From Sciurus carolinensis (taxonomy: Eukaryota; Chordata; Mammalia; Rodentia; Sciuridae), in the NCBI RefSeq assembly GCF_902686445.1, contig NC_062232.1, forward strand, positions 95,590,932-95,654,931: a stretch of 64,000 nt of DNA, in the 5' to 3' direction. Below, one piece after another: positions 24,850 through 35,623 of this stretch. Each line of letters opens with the position of its first letter. Positions within the stretch are counted from its first letter, which is position 1. The notes under the pieces were generated by a model. That model saw only the letters and a program-made list of their open reading frames with translations. It was not told the DNA's origin and searched no databases. The position numbers and the translations under genes were made by a program.

Positions 24850-25054
24850 GCAGATTTGTCCAATATGGCAACTTATTGGAGGGGTTTTTAGGAGATGGTA
24901 TGGTTTTCCCTCTACACTGACAATAGAGGATTTGGCACAGGAAGTGGGTCCCCCAAACTCCTACAGCTCTGAAAAGCTGACTCCAGTATCTATAAGGAAG
25001 GGAGCTGCCTGCCTGCCACTGTAAGGGTCACCTGGGACTCCTGAACGGTGATGG
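24850..25054 (-). pseudogene. ERV protease remnant
   Basis: After the nucleocapsid part the minus strand shows APFLIDTGVSFS; the aspartic-protease active triplet DTG is at bases 24982-24990. The residue after DTG is valine instead of the more usual alanine or serine. The rest is frameshifted. Confidence 0.7.
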
Positions 25055-26900
25055 TCATGGGGTGTAGAAGACCTGGGACCCTTCAGTCATCCATTGCCAA
25101 TCCCAGTAAGTCCCTAGGAGGGAAGGAGGTGGGGGGTGACCTGGCACTTCTCTGAGCACCAGGGCAATCCACTGCTCAATGTCCTGGTTGGTGGCATTTT
25201 GGACAAGGACCTGGGGACTGCTGGGGGTTGGGGCAGGCTGATGTCCAGTGGTCCTCCTTTCCACACTTGAAGCATGGTCTGGAGGTCTTCTGGGAGCTAG
25301 AGTGCCCCTAGTGGTGGCTGGCTGGGCAGGTCTGGTTGACTGAAAGGCTTTGGCTAGCATTAGGTATTTTAGTTTTTGGTTTTTTTTCTTCCCTTCCATT
25401 ATACACCCTGAATGCCACTGCTTAGACCTCTGGCTGGGGTAAGGGGCCCCCTGTCCAACCACCTCAATTTGGCCTTTATGCCTGGGTAACTTTGGGAAAA
25501 TAATAAGTCAAGAGTAGCTGTCATCCCTCTGGAGTTTCAGGGTCCCAATTAATATATTTGCACATGGCCTCTGTGATGTGACTCAGAAGGTGGATGGGTT
25601 TTCAGTTTTGTCCTATAATAGATTTAATGGCAGCCTGTCGAAGGCTTGCAAGGACCAAGTTGGAACCTTGTCCCGCCACAGGTGCCCGGCCCGTGTGTTA
25701 CAGTGCACTGGGGCTTCCTATCAGGTACTACTTCAGCCCCAATGGGTTGGGCCAGGGTCGATTGGTGAACCTCATCTGTATAATTGTGCAACTGTTCCCA
25801 GACTCTCCTATGCTCCTCGGGGGCCAAGGTATTGGACATGATCATAGTAAATGTCATGTAGGTTAAGGTCATAAGATTGGGGTAAGGTACTGAATGCCTT
25901 AATGAAGTTTGCAGGGTTGGAGGTGAAAGAGCCTAGCTGCTTCTCTATCTGGGAAGATCAGAGAGCAAGAAAGGAACATAGATTCTGACCACCCCTCCAC
26001 ACCAGCCACCTCCTGTAGGGGGGCTAGAACACGTGCATGGGACTGTATGGCAGGGGGACTGGGTTGGAGGGGTGGGGGTGGGGGGAGGAAGCAGAAACAG
26101 AACAGGGCAAAGGAGATGGAGGAGCAGGGGCCAGAGGGGCTCTGCCGCAGGAGACTGGTATGGGGGTTGTTCGTCAGCTGGGTCAAAGTCAGAGGAGGAG
26201 GAGGGATTTGGAGGGGGAGAAGAAGCCAAAAGGAGGTGTTTGGGTTTGCAGGAAGAGCAAAGATCAGGTTTAGTGTGCAAGGAGAAAGCTTGAATGTAGG
26301 GAATCTTTTTTGATTTGCCCACTCACTCACAGAAGCTGTGTAAGTTTCATAGAACATTGGGATCCAGGGTGCCATTAAGTGGCCATCTAGATTGGCCATC
26401 CTGTGGCCAAATATCATTACACAAATGAATAAGTTTTGGCTGAATTTAGGTCGAGGGTCAGGTGAAGGGGTTTAAGATTGTCTAGTAGACACCCCCAGGG
26501 GTGAATCTGCCAGAATGGAGGATCCAGATCCCATGGTGGAGGACCGATAACAGCTGAGTCAGTGTCCAAGGCATCCCGAGGTAACAGACTAGTTGGCTGG
26601 AGACGAAGAGGCAGCACGATGATGGGAGTCTTTACCCACATCAGTGTGTGCCGGGCAAAAGTGAGGGGGTTGAGGACCTGATGCCAGGATTTTCAAGAGA
26701 GAAAGTGAAGAGGAGCCTCAACCCTGAGAGAGAAATCTTCACCATAAAGATTGGGGACCCACCAATCAGATAAGGCCAACTAAGGGGCCAGCCATAACTA
26801 AAAGTCGTAGCTGGGGAAACCCACTCCTCAATGACCTGGAGGGTGCCAGGCAATCAATGGTCATGTCTCAGGTCAGCAGAGGAGTGTTTAAGTCAACCTA
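25055..26900 (-). pseudogene. ERV gag remnant (matrix, capsid, nucleocapsid)
   Basis: The region is broken into several frames. The capsid part is recognisable by LAPEEHRRVWEQ and the downstream GAEVVPD context (about 25.7-25.8 kb), and a proline-rich segment precedes it (26.0-26.3 kb). Nucleocapsid shows two CCHC knuckles of the form C-x2-C-x4-H-x4-C: one at about 25234-25275 (CFKCGKEDHWTSAC) and one at about 25164-25205 whose spacing is intact apart from an in-frame stop. Two knuckles are unusual for gammaretroviruses but seen in HERV-H. No intact Gag can be made. Confidence 0.8.
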
Positions 26901-27035
26901 GGGGAAAAACTCACCATCTGAAGGCCAGGGTGGATGTGGAGCCAGGCATCTGGGCAAATGGAAGGTGAGACCAACATCCAAGGGTCTGGGGCGTCAGATG
27001 GGATTCTACTTGCCTAAGTGGTGGTAGAAGAGCCC

Positions 27036-27053
27036 ATCCAAGTCACAGCACCA
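27036..27053 (-). other. Primer-binding site resembling tRNA-His
   Basis: Directly inside the 5' LTR the minus strand reads TGGTGCTGTGACTTGGAT. This differs from the expected complement of the tRNA-His 3' end at two positions, both C-to-T changes. A His primer is the defining trait of the HERV-H group. The comparison uses the tRNA sequence from memory. Confidence 0.75.
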
Positions 27054-27054
27054 A

Positions 27055-27135
27055 TGAAAGCACCCAGAAACCACTCCAGACACAGGAACTCACACAAGAG
27101 ATTTTATTAAGCAGACGAACATTGTCTGCCCTCAA

Positions 27136-27173
<38 letters not shown>

Positions 27174-27362
27174 ATGGTGGGAGAGCTATTCTTAAATAGT
27201 GGAAGTCCGCAGGCTAATAACGATTGGACCAATGACTGACGAGGAAGTTCATGGGCTAACAATCTAGGTGGTAAAATGGTGGGGGGCGGGCAGAATAATG
27301 GCAGCAGCAAAATGGCGGGGAGCAGTAAATGGCTGCAGCCTTGTTAATGCATTGTTCCTTCA
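27055..27362 (-). repeat. 5' LTR of the HERV-H-like ERV
   Basis: 308 bp with TGAAAG at one end and CCTTCA at the other. It matches the repeat at 19502-19813 along its whole length. It contains a pure (GA)n block at about 27138-27172. This is the promoter-side LTR in the element's orientation. Confidence 0.9.
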
Positions 27363-27543
27363 GAAAGTTTCCTGAAACTCAAAGAAATATTTGAATCTAT
27401 ATATGAAAGGACACATGACATGCCAGGAACAACAATAAGAATATCCTAGTAAAGTTCCTGGCTTTCAAAGATATAGAAAGACTCCTTGAACACTCTGGAA
27501 AAAAACAAGCACACGCAAAGAAGGGTATAAAGAAAGAACCCAA
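27363..27543 (+). mobile_element. Old L1 fragment, continuation after the ERV
   Basis: Continuation of the L1 interrupted at 19501, recognisable by the ORF1 3' text with acatgccaggaacaac and ctttcaaagatatagaaag. It gives the insertion order L1 first, ERV later. Confidence 0.6.
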
Positions 27544-28028
27544 TGAAGGAAATAGAGAGGAGAGACTCAAGAGTAACACAGGTTTATTCAGGGCAAACCT
27601 GCAGAGGGGGTTCCAGTGAGACTGGAGCGGTCTTTTGTTTACAGCCTAGGAAATTTATAGGGGAATGAAGGGGTGGGAGAATTTTTGTAGTTTGACCATT
27701 GCTAGGGGATTGTCAGGGAAGGGTCTCTTTGTGGTGGTCACTGTTCCACGTCAAATAGGGTGTTTCTTAAGATTTCACTCTCAGGGCTTGGGAGATAGCT
27801 CAGTTGGTAGAGTGCTTGCCTTGCAAGCATAAGGCCCTGGGTTTGATCCCCAGCACCACAAAAAAAAAAGATTTCTCTCCCAGATAACAATTCTTATTAC
27901 AGAGTATTATCTGCCTTTTAGGTCAGGCTGACCATTGTTCTGGGTCAGAGTGACCCTGAGGTGACAGTTGTTGTAAGATAGAACATATGTTTCAAAATAG
28001 CGTTCCTTAAGTCAAGTTCTCCCTAACA
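27544..28028 (-). mobile_element. LTR (solo or truncated), interrupted by an ID SINE
   Basis: The minus strand ends in a typical R-U5: CCTGAATAAACCTGTGTTAC followed by a C/T-rich end, with an AATAAA signal. The likely start is TGTTAGGGAGAAC at 28028. An ID SINE lies at 27784-27870. Exact borders and target duplication are uncertain. Confidence 0.6.
27784..27870 (+). mobile_element. ID SINE within an LTR
   Basis: ID body gggcttgggagatagctcag through gatccccagcacc with a short A-tail. Flanks agatttcactctc and agatttctctc form a target duplication. Confidence 0.9.
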
Positions 28029-28559
28029 AAGGGAGGCGATCATGCTGCCCTTAAATTTTTACATTGACGCACTAAGCATTAGTGAGCAAAGAAATATTCC
28101 AAAAAGGAAAATACAGTAATTAGAAAGACAAATATCTTCAAATACACATGAACTCGAGGAATGAGTCCTTCTTAGAAAAATGAATTAATTTTAGCAAAAG
28201 ATTAATTTAGCAAACCAAGAACTAATTAAGAAATAGTATCAAAAAGTTCCGGTAGCCTTGAATCTATTTAAACATAGAATTAATTATAAGGCAGTCGTAG
28301 AAATTATGGTAATAAAACACAATGCAAACACTACAGGAAATGGAAATATAGAAGTGATAACTTTAAAAGAATAGTGATGAGAAAAGTGGGGATCTCATGA
28401 AAGTGAAAGGAAGATCAGTAGAGTAAGGGAAGAGACCAGGGGGAGAGAAGAAGAGAGGCCAAGTGGAATAATATTAATCAAATTATATTATTATATCATG
28501 TGCATGAATGAGTATGTAACAACTAATTCCATTATTATGTATAATTATAGTCCACCAAT

Positions 28560-29615
28560 TAAAAAGTATACAGATGAAATTAAAACAGTGAGACACTACT
28601 AAACACTTATGGGAATTATCCAAATACAAAAATCTGACAATACCAATTGCTTGTGAAGATGCAGAGCAACAGGAACACTCATTCATTGCTGATGAGGATT
28701 GCTAAATGGTATAACCACTCTGGAAATCAGTTTGGCAATTCCTAATAAAACTAAACATAGTCTTAACATTTGATCTAGCAAGGATGCTCACAGGTATTTA
28801 CCCAACTAATGCAAAAACTTATGTCCACACAAAAACCTGCATGCAAATTTTATAGCAGCATTATTCATACATGCAAAAAAAAAAAGAAAAAGAAAAAAAA
28901 AAAACCTTCCTGGAAACAACCAAGTATTATTTTTTTCCTCTAAGTATTTTATTTATCACTGAAGAAAAAAATACAGCAACAAGTTCTGTGTTGGCTTCAA
29001 TTAGACCAAATAGTTAATGTTTAACATAGCTATTATACTCCAAAAATTGAAGTCAACATAGTCATTACTATAGATTACTGCAACCAAGTATTCTTTAAGA
29101 GCTGAATGGATAAATACTCTTATGGATAAATATAATGGAATATTATACAGCAGCAAAAAGAAATAAACTATCAAACCATGAAAAGACATGGGTAAAACTC
29201 ACATGTACCTTGTTAAGTGAAATAAGCTAGTCTGAAAATGCTACATATGACACGATTTCACTTTGTGACATTCTGGAAAAGGTAAAACCATAGAATAAAA
29301 ATATTAGCAATTGCCAGGAATCCAAAGGGAATGGGATGAATGTTCAATAGGTGAAGGAGAGGGAAAATTTTAGGGCAGTGAAACTATTTGGTATGAGTTT
29401 GTTACAGTAAATACATGACCCTATATATTTGTCCAAAATTTATAGACCAAAATATGAACCTTAATATATGCACATTTAAAGAAATTATTTAGGAGGTTGG
29501 GGGACTCTCAAAATGGAATGCAGAATGTGACAACACAATATGTCTGTATTATAAATGTATGAAACAATCTCACTGAAGGGAGTGGGGAATAACATGGCTG
29601 ACCTAAATAACTAGA
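28560..29615 (+). mobile_element. Old L1 3' end
   Basis: Sense ORF2 tail and 3' UTR of an ancient L1 (ctctggaaatcagtttggca, tatagcagcattattcatac, ggaatattatacagcagc). Interrupted by A-rich and AT-rich additions around 28880-29080. Confidence 0.75.
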
Positions 29616-29632
29616 AATGAGTGGAGTCTAAG

Positions 29633-30093
29633 TGTTGTGGGAAACAGACTGGTCAAGAAGCAGCAAGCAGCACTCAGAGAACTCCAAACTTTATTTTATG
29701 CCAGAGTGCCCAGAGAAAAACAAAACTCCAAATTCTGAGCTCCTATCCACAGTTTCTCACAACATTTATAGGATAGCTGGTGTCATAAATTTTCTAGTCT
29801 ACCGGATATAGCATTGTGCACAGGATTTCTAGCGGGAAGCATGTTTACAGAAGCAGAGTGTGATAAGGGGAAGAACGGGCTCCTCTTATAAGGTCTTCAA
29901 TATATCTCCAACCTTGGGCCCTGAGCCTCCACAGGTGCATTTTACACTTCAAAGGGGAGTAGTCAGAATTCCAGGGGAAGTTATCTACAACCCCAAGGTT
30001 AGGGACCCAAGGTCAATATGGCTTTCCTGGAAAGAGGCTGAGAGAGGGAGGGTAACTGACCCCTTCCCTAGGCATTGTTTTCTTACCATAACA
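29633..30093 (-). mobile_element. Solo LTR
   Basis: 461 bp bounded TGTTGTGGG...CCATAACA. On the minus strand it starts TGTTATGGTAAG, carries cataaaataaagtttggagt (AATAAA) near the end and finishes TTTCCCACAACA. No clear target duplication, so the borders may be slightly off. Confidence 0.6.
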
Positions 30094-30786
30094 TTTTTAC
30101 AATTTCATTTACTACAGGTCTGGTTTTGCCATCACATAAGCACTGTAGCTGATGATGTTGTTTCTCTTTGGGGTATGGGTTCCCCATACTGATACCACTA
30201 TGTTTGTATCTGAACAGTTAAGTAGACAGCAAATGGTGGAAGACAGGTTCCTCATAGTTGGTGTGGGAGGCTGCAGATAAACAAGGGGAAAAGGTAAGAA
30301 TGATCCACGTGGTGAGAGGTTACTGTTGGGTATATGTCAATATGAATGTGTTCTTAGCCTTTATAGACACAGAGGGTTGCATATAGAAATATTTGTGTAT
30401 ATATTAAAATGTATACATGCATATATTTCTTCTTGGTATTATCTGAAAGGGCCTAAAATAAATGGCACCCTCAAAAACCTAAAGAAATGAACAGGTAGCA
30501 ACAAACGCATCTAATGACCACATCTTGGTTTCTATTATCCCTTTCTAATAAAAGGGACCAGATTCCTCAGAGAAATGATTACCTCCAAGATTTAGGGAAG
30601 AAACATGGAAGAGGAAATACTGGGAGGGAGCCCACAATGATGGGAATATGTCAAAAGAAGATAGAAAAGAGTTCCCAACGGTCAAAATGCAACAATAAGA
30701 GCAACAAGGGAGATAAGAAGGGTAGAAGAAGGGGAAAGAAGGGAGGGATGGGAAAAGGGAGGAACTTTACAATGAATTGGACCAAA
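30094..30786. other. Unassigned sequence
   Basis: No gene recognised. A 107-codon frame (30514-30837) is lysine- and arginine-rich because of purine composition and runs into an ID SINE. Confidence 0.5.
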
Positions 30787-30886
30787 TTGGGGTTGGTGTT
30801 GTGGCTCAGTGGTAGGGTACTTACCTATCACGCATGAGGTCCTGGGTTGATTCCCAGCACCAAAAAAAAAAAAAAAAAAAAAAAAA
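30787..30886 (+). mobile_element. ID SINE
   Basis: gttggtgttgtggctcagtg to gggttgattcccagcacc and a 26-base A-tail. Confidence 0.93.
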
Positions 30887-30955
30887 TTGATCAAACTATG
30901 CTATGTACATATATGAATATGGATATACCACAGTGAATTTCACCTTTATGTATAT

Positions 30956-31874
30956 TGCTGGGAGCCAGCCCCCAGCAACTCGGAGGGTCCCCGAAGGATG
31001 GGTGGAGTCCGTGCAGAGAAATAATGCAAACCCCTGAAGCAACTTGAAGCAAGTGCTGCCCAGATTTATTTTAGCTCTTCTTTTATAGTATTAAGTAAAG
31101 TAGGATTAAACAAGATACAAGTTATAGAGCAATTACCACAAGACTTGTCATTAACCACACTTTCCAGCAGGTGTCTAACACATAGAGGGTACATTAAGGC
31201 CAACTTTCTACATTTACTTAAAATCACTTACATAAACATATTACAGTGAAGAATATTTTCCTCTTTTTACCCTACTGGCCTTTGTTTACCCTTTGGTGTC
31301 AGACCTATTGTCAGGATAATGACTCTTTTGTTTTAATCTACTTTTATCGAATGCTAAGTAAAACATGCACTAATCTTTAGCTCATATTATGTTTTTTATT
31401 TAACCTTAAAGGTCTACTCTATTACCAAAACAAGCTCAGTTAAAACTAAGTTAGGTTATTTACTGCCAAACAATCAGTGCGAGTGCTTAATTTTTATGCT
31501 AATATTCTTTATGTTATTGATTTATCCTCTACCTACTGTAATACAAATGAGAGACCTAAGCCAGCAAAAACTACTTAACCAGTCAACATGCAATGAGGAC
31601 ATTTGATCTTAAGATAATATTTTTCTAGTTGTTTACATATGCTGTTTCTTTGCTCTTTAGTCCTACATTTCCAGGATGGCCCTTAACGTCTAAGCCTTTG
31701 AAGGAAAGACAAATATTGGACTTTTGTCCGTTACCATTAATATTAATTATTCATTCACCATTTTCATTGGACACTCCTGTATAGGGAAGAGGTGGGTCTG
31801 TGGATAAGTATAAGGATCTCTGGTGTGTCCTTATACTTATTCACTTGTTTCCCTCTAGGTGCATACCACAAACA
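30956..31874 (-). mobile_element. Long LTR, probably class II (ERVK-like)
   Basis: About 919 bp, ending on the minus strand in GGGGGCTGGCTCCCAGCA and starting TGTTTGTGGTATGC. It is preceded on that strand by AGATTGGGGGG (31875-31885), which fits a polypurine tract, so this would be a 3' LTR. The terminal text resembles IAP/betaretroviral LTR ends. Assignment by eye. Confidence 0.5.
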
Positions 31875-31885
31875 CCCCCCAATCT

Positions 31886-32339
31886 TGTAAGCTAAGTAGG
31901 GCAGTCCTAGTACTGTGGGGACAATAAGTCTCCTTTTGTGTTTGTTAGGCTATTTACTGGTAAAGCATTAACTGGGGCAGGTATGGTCAGCATAGGAGCA
32001 AGAAATTCCTGTACTGTAGTTTTCTGAAGAACTCCTCAAACTCTGTACTTTTAAACTTATGTGTGATATTGGTACTTTTTTTAAAGCATCCTCATCTTCC
32101 CCCAAGCTCTGCAGACTCATTGAGGTTGAATTCTTATCACAACAATCCAGGGACTATGATTTGCAGTTGCATAGTTATAAGTATGATAATTACAGAAAGC
32201 ACCCAATTCCTAGGACAGATGACAGCGGCAACTTCCTGGAAAGGTGGCCTTGCCGAGCCCTTCCCATGCTTGGACCTTGTCAAGCAGCATGGCAGACACA
32301 GTCCCCACCAGTATATCATCAACATCAACAGTGACTAGT
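31886..32339 (-). pseudogene. Possible ERV internal remnant upstream of the LTR
   Basis: About 450 bp between the polypurine-like tract and an old L1. A 63-codon minus-strand frame (32137-32328) ends in a hydrophobic run (VLSVIIILITMQLQIIV) that could be an envelope membrane anchor. Two overlapping 91-codon plus-strand frames show nothing recognisable. Weak evidence. Confidence 0.3.
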
Positions 32340-32778
32340 GATCTAGTGATGCTGGTACTATGGAGCTTCGATATGATGTAATGTGAATGCTACTTTACCT
32401 TTATGATCTTCCTCCCCCCAAAAAATATCCTCAGACTGATCATGAGAAAAAAAAAAAAATAAGAATCTTAACTAAGGCACAGTCTAAAATTCCTGAGCAG
32501 TACTCTCCAACACTGTCAAGGCCATCAAAAACAAAGAAAGTCTGAGAAATTGCTATCATCAAAAGAAGCCTAAAGAAGCACAACTAAACAATGTAATATT
32601 TTACTCTACATGGGTTCCTAGACCAGAAGAATAGTAGGTAAAAACTAAGGAAGTCAGAATAAAGTATGGACTTTAGTAAATAATAATGTGTGAGGTATAT
32701 AGGGAACTCTGCCTGTCATCTTTGCATCTTTTGTAAATCTAAAACTATTTTAGATTTTAAATTTATTTTTTAAAAAGT
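32340..32778 (+). mobile_element. Old L1 3' untranslated end
   Basis: aaggccatcaaaaacaaaga, gaataaagtatggactttag and gtaaatctaaaactatttta match the 3' end of ancient L1 families. Confidence 0.65.
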
Positions 32779-32785
32779 AAGTGAA

Positions 32786-32962
32786 GGCCAGGCCTGGTGA
32801 CACATGCCTATGATTCCAGTGACTCTACTCAGGAGGATCTTTAGTTTGAGGCCAGCCTGGGCAACTTAGGGAGATCATGTCTCAAAATTAAAAATCGAAA
32901 AGACTGGGGATGGAGCTCAGTTGTAAAGGGCCCCTGGGTTCAATCCTCAGTTCTGAAAAAAT
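32786..32962 (+). mobile_element. Dimeric B1-ID SINE
   Basis: ggtgacacatgcctatgatt through gactggggatggagctcagt to gggttcaatcctcagttctg. Diverged. Confidence 0.9.
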
Positions 32963-32984
32963 AAAAAAATAGAGTCATAGAGGC

Positions 32985-33660
32985 AATGTCTGCATTATTT
33001 GCTGATGAGATAAGTTTATATCTAGAGAATCTATAGAAAAAATTACTACATACTTTAAGAGAATTGAACTCAATGGCGAGATTAAAAAAATACATAATGT
33101 TCCTGTATATTAACAGCCAATTATGTTTATGATGGGAAAAAAGATACCATTTGCAACAACTACAAGCAGATAATTACTTAGGAATAAGTTTAACAAAAAC
33201 ATGCAATGTCTATTTGAAGACAACTTTGAAATGCTACCAAAAAACACAGCATAGGACTTGAAAAAAATGGGAAGGCATCCATTTTCTTAGGTAGGAAAAC
33301 ACAGTCTTGTACCAAGTTATTCTGTAATTACAATGCCTATCAAGAAATAGATACCAGTAGGATTGGGATAGAGAATAAAACAAGCTAATTCTAAAATATA
33401 TGTGGAAAAAAATGTAAGAGGTGTACCCCTAGGTTCAGACCCCAGTACTGCATGAATAAAGAGAGAGAGAGAGAGAGAGAACACCAGAAGATTTCTGAAA
33501 AAGAAGAGGGATGGCTATCCTTAGGGATACTAAAGTGTACTATTAGGTTTCATAATTAAATGGAGTGATACTGCTTTATGACTAGACTAGCTCAAAAGGA
33601 AAGAAAAGAAAGTCTAGATCAACTCAACAACACACATGAATGAAATATATGATAAAAGGT
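32985..33660 (+). mobile_element. Old L1 ORF2 fragment with ID remnant
   Basis: Degraded reverse-transcriptase-region text (taccatttgcaacaactaca, gaataagtttaacaaaaaca, gggaaggcatccattttctt). A short ID remnant (about 33420-33458) with a (GA)n tail sits in it; L1 appears to resume after 33481. Confidence 0.65.
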
Positions 33661-34399
33661 AGAAGGTATTTCAAATGGGAGAAAAGACAGTTCAATAAAT
33701 CATGATGTAAATGTGGGATAACTGGTGAAAAATACAAACTTGGGAAATTATTCTCTATGCCCATCTGTCTTTGATTGGCACTCATCCTTCAAAATTCAAA
33801 TCAAGCACCCCTTTCCTCTTATCTCTCTTGCTGAACAATTTATCATAAAGTCATCAGGTGGGAAAGATCAAGGCAGGTCTCCATGATGGGGGTGGGAGAG
33901 TAGACCCATAGTGGCCTGGAGTGACACGTTAGAGGTGAATACCCATGCAGTCGGAGCAGCCTAGTGAGGGCAGTCAGAACTCAGGGCAAGATGAGATGGG
34001 CAGAGGGTGGATGGGAACAGGCAGGTTTTGAGATGTCATGGCCTGATCAGGGTAAATTTGCATGTCCATGCTAGAACCTGCACTGGCATGGGCTGTCAGT
34101 GCCCACGTTGGATTAGGAAATCAGCCCCATAGAGGAGCAGCCTGATGCAAAGATTCAGCTCAGTCAGGAGTATCCAATGTGAAATTGACCTGGTATGGAG
34201 AGTCGGAGCCTGAGGGCTTGAGGAGAAAATCTATAAGGAGGAGGCAGGCTGGGTGTCAAAGGCTAGCAGGGTTAGGGACGTATATTTATAAAAGAATGGA
34301 CAGGTGTGGGTGCTCACAGTCTGAGTATGTTAAGGAAGGCATTCACTTGGTTGGACACAGTCCAGCCTTATGTCACATCAGAGCCTGAGTAGAATGAGA
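33661..34399. other. Unassigned GC-richer sequence
   Basis: A locally GC-richer block (about 33.85-34.35 kb) with no recognisable frame or repeat. Confidence 0.4.
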
Positions 34400-34433
34400 A
34401 CACACACACACACACACACACACATACACACAC
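34400..34433 (+). repeat. (CA)n microsatellite
   Basis: (AC)n with one T interruption that runs into the tandem duplication. Confidence 0.9.
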
Positions 34434-34634
34434 AACTATATATATATTTCCCACGCTGTCCAATGACAGAGTCTAGAAAATAATGAGTACATACAGCAGC
34501 TTTTAAAGTCCATTTATGCTTAAAGAAATGACACACACCTATATATATATTTCCCATGCTGTCCAATGACAGAGTCTAGAAAATAATGAGTACATACAGC
34601 AGCTTTTAAAGTCCATTTTATGCTTAAAGAAATG
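34428..34634 (+). repeat. 103-bp tandem duplication
   Basis: Copy 1 (34428-34530) and copy 2 (34531-34634) both read from acacaca-ctatatatatatttccca through ggcagcttttaaagtcc-like text to aaagaaatg. They differ by about two substitutions and one inserted T, so the duplication is recent. No coding potential. Confidence 0.93.
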
Positions 34635-34639
34635 GAGAA

Positions 34640-34814
34640 TTCTTGCCGGTATGGTGGTGCAACTTGTAATCCCTCAGGAGGCTGGGGCAGGAGGATTTTG
34701 AGTTCAAAGCCAACCTCAGTAACTTAGTGAAGCCCTGTCTCTAAATAAAAAACTAAAAAAATAAAGGGCTGGATGTGGCTCAGTGGTTAAGTGCCCCTGG
34801 GTTCAATTCCTGGT

Positions 34815-34816
<2 letters not shown>
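34640..34816 (+). mobile_element. Dimeric B1-ID SINE
   Basis: cggtatggtggtgcaacttg through gggctggatgtggctcagtg to gttcaattcctggtaaaa. Its tail has become the following purine repeat. Confidence 0.92.
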
Positions 34817-34870
<54 letters not shown>

Positions 34871-35045
34871 AGAAGAAGAAGAAGAAGAAGAAGAAGAAGA
34901 AGAAGAAGAAGAAGAAGAAGAAGAAAGAAGAAGGAAGAAGAAGAGGAAGAAGAAGAAGAGGAGGAGGAGGAGGAGGAGGAGGAGAGGAAGGAAGGAAGGA
35001 AGGAAGGAAGAAAGGAAGGAAGGAAGGAAGGAAGGAAGGAAAGGG
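34817..35045 (+). repeat. Long polypurine microsatellite: (GA)n (GAA)n (GGA)n (GGAA)n
   Basis: About 230 bases without a pyrimidine, passing stepwise from GA to GAA, GAGGA and GGAA units. Open frames on both strands here are low-complexity translations. Such tracts can form triplex H-DNA. Confidence 0.97.
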
Positions 35046-35623
35046 AAAGAAAGAAATTGAAAATTCATGGAGAAATTGAAAATTCATGGAGAAAAAACTA
35101 ATTCTTGGGGAGGGAAAAGTACAAGATGGACTCAGAATATCTTGTTGAACCAAAAGCAAGGAAGTGTCAAAGAACAATGCAGACATGTCAAAAGGACAGA
35201 ACCATGGACTAAAAGCCTCTGAAAACATGAACCAAATTAAATTTTTCCTGCCCTGTTTTTTTCTTTTTTTTTTTTTTTTTTTTTCTTTTTTCCAGATATT
35301 TTGTCCTAGCAACAGAAAGCTTACTAATATGGTATAAATTCTTCTTTAAATGTTTGGTAGAATCGATCACCAGTGAAACCATCTGGGCCCAGGCCTTTTG
35401 GGGGTGGTGGGGAAGGGAAGGAGTTAAATTGATAAAATCTCTTTTCCCCACTATTTGGATTTTTTATTTCTTCTTGAATCAGTTTGAGTCATTTGTATTT
35501 TCTAGGAGTTTGGCAACTTCGGTGAGGTTTTATAATTTGTGGTATGATATTCCCTTTAATAAGGGTTATTTCTCTTGAGTTTGTAGCAGTTTTTCCTTTT
35601 TCCATTCCTGATTTTAGTAATTT

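Larger units (their letters stand above)
19502..27362 (-). mobile_element. Defective class I endogenous retrovirus, HERV-H-like, near full length
   Basis: On the minus strand the order is 5' LTR, primer-binding site, gag, protease, reverse transcriptase, RNase H, integrase, env remnant, polypurine tract, 3' LTR. Ends are TG...CA and the flanks (gaaaa before, gaaag after) look like a mutated target duplication. Many stops and frameshifts, plus a 580-bp solo LTR and an ID SINE inside pol, make it incapable of expression as a virus. By rough hand count over the first 88 bases the two LTRs differ at roughly one position in ten, so the insertion is old. It sits in an older plus-strand L1 visible on both sides. 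Family assignment rests on the tRNA-His-like primer site, two zinc knuckles and RT motifs. Confidence 0.9.

Noticed and set aside
25899..26417. 172-codon proline-rich frame as a host protein
   Set aside because: Lies within ERV gag, position and composition fit the linker before capsid; neighbouring frames are broken.
32059..32338. Two overlapping 91-codon plus-strand frames
   Set aside because: No recognisable domain; overlap each other and a possible ERV remnant on the other strand.
34783..35312. Several long frames rich in Arg-Glu, Lys, Ser-Leu or Phe
   Set aside because: Translations of the polypurine/polypyrimidine repeat and a nearby T-run.
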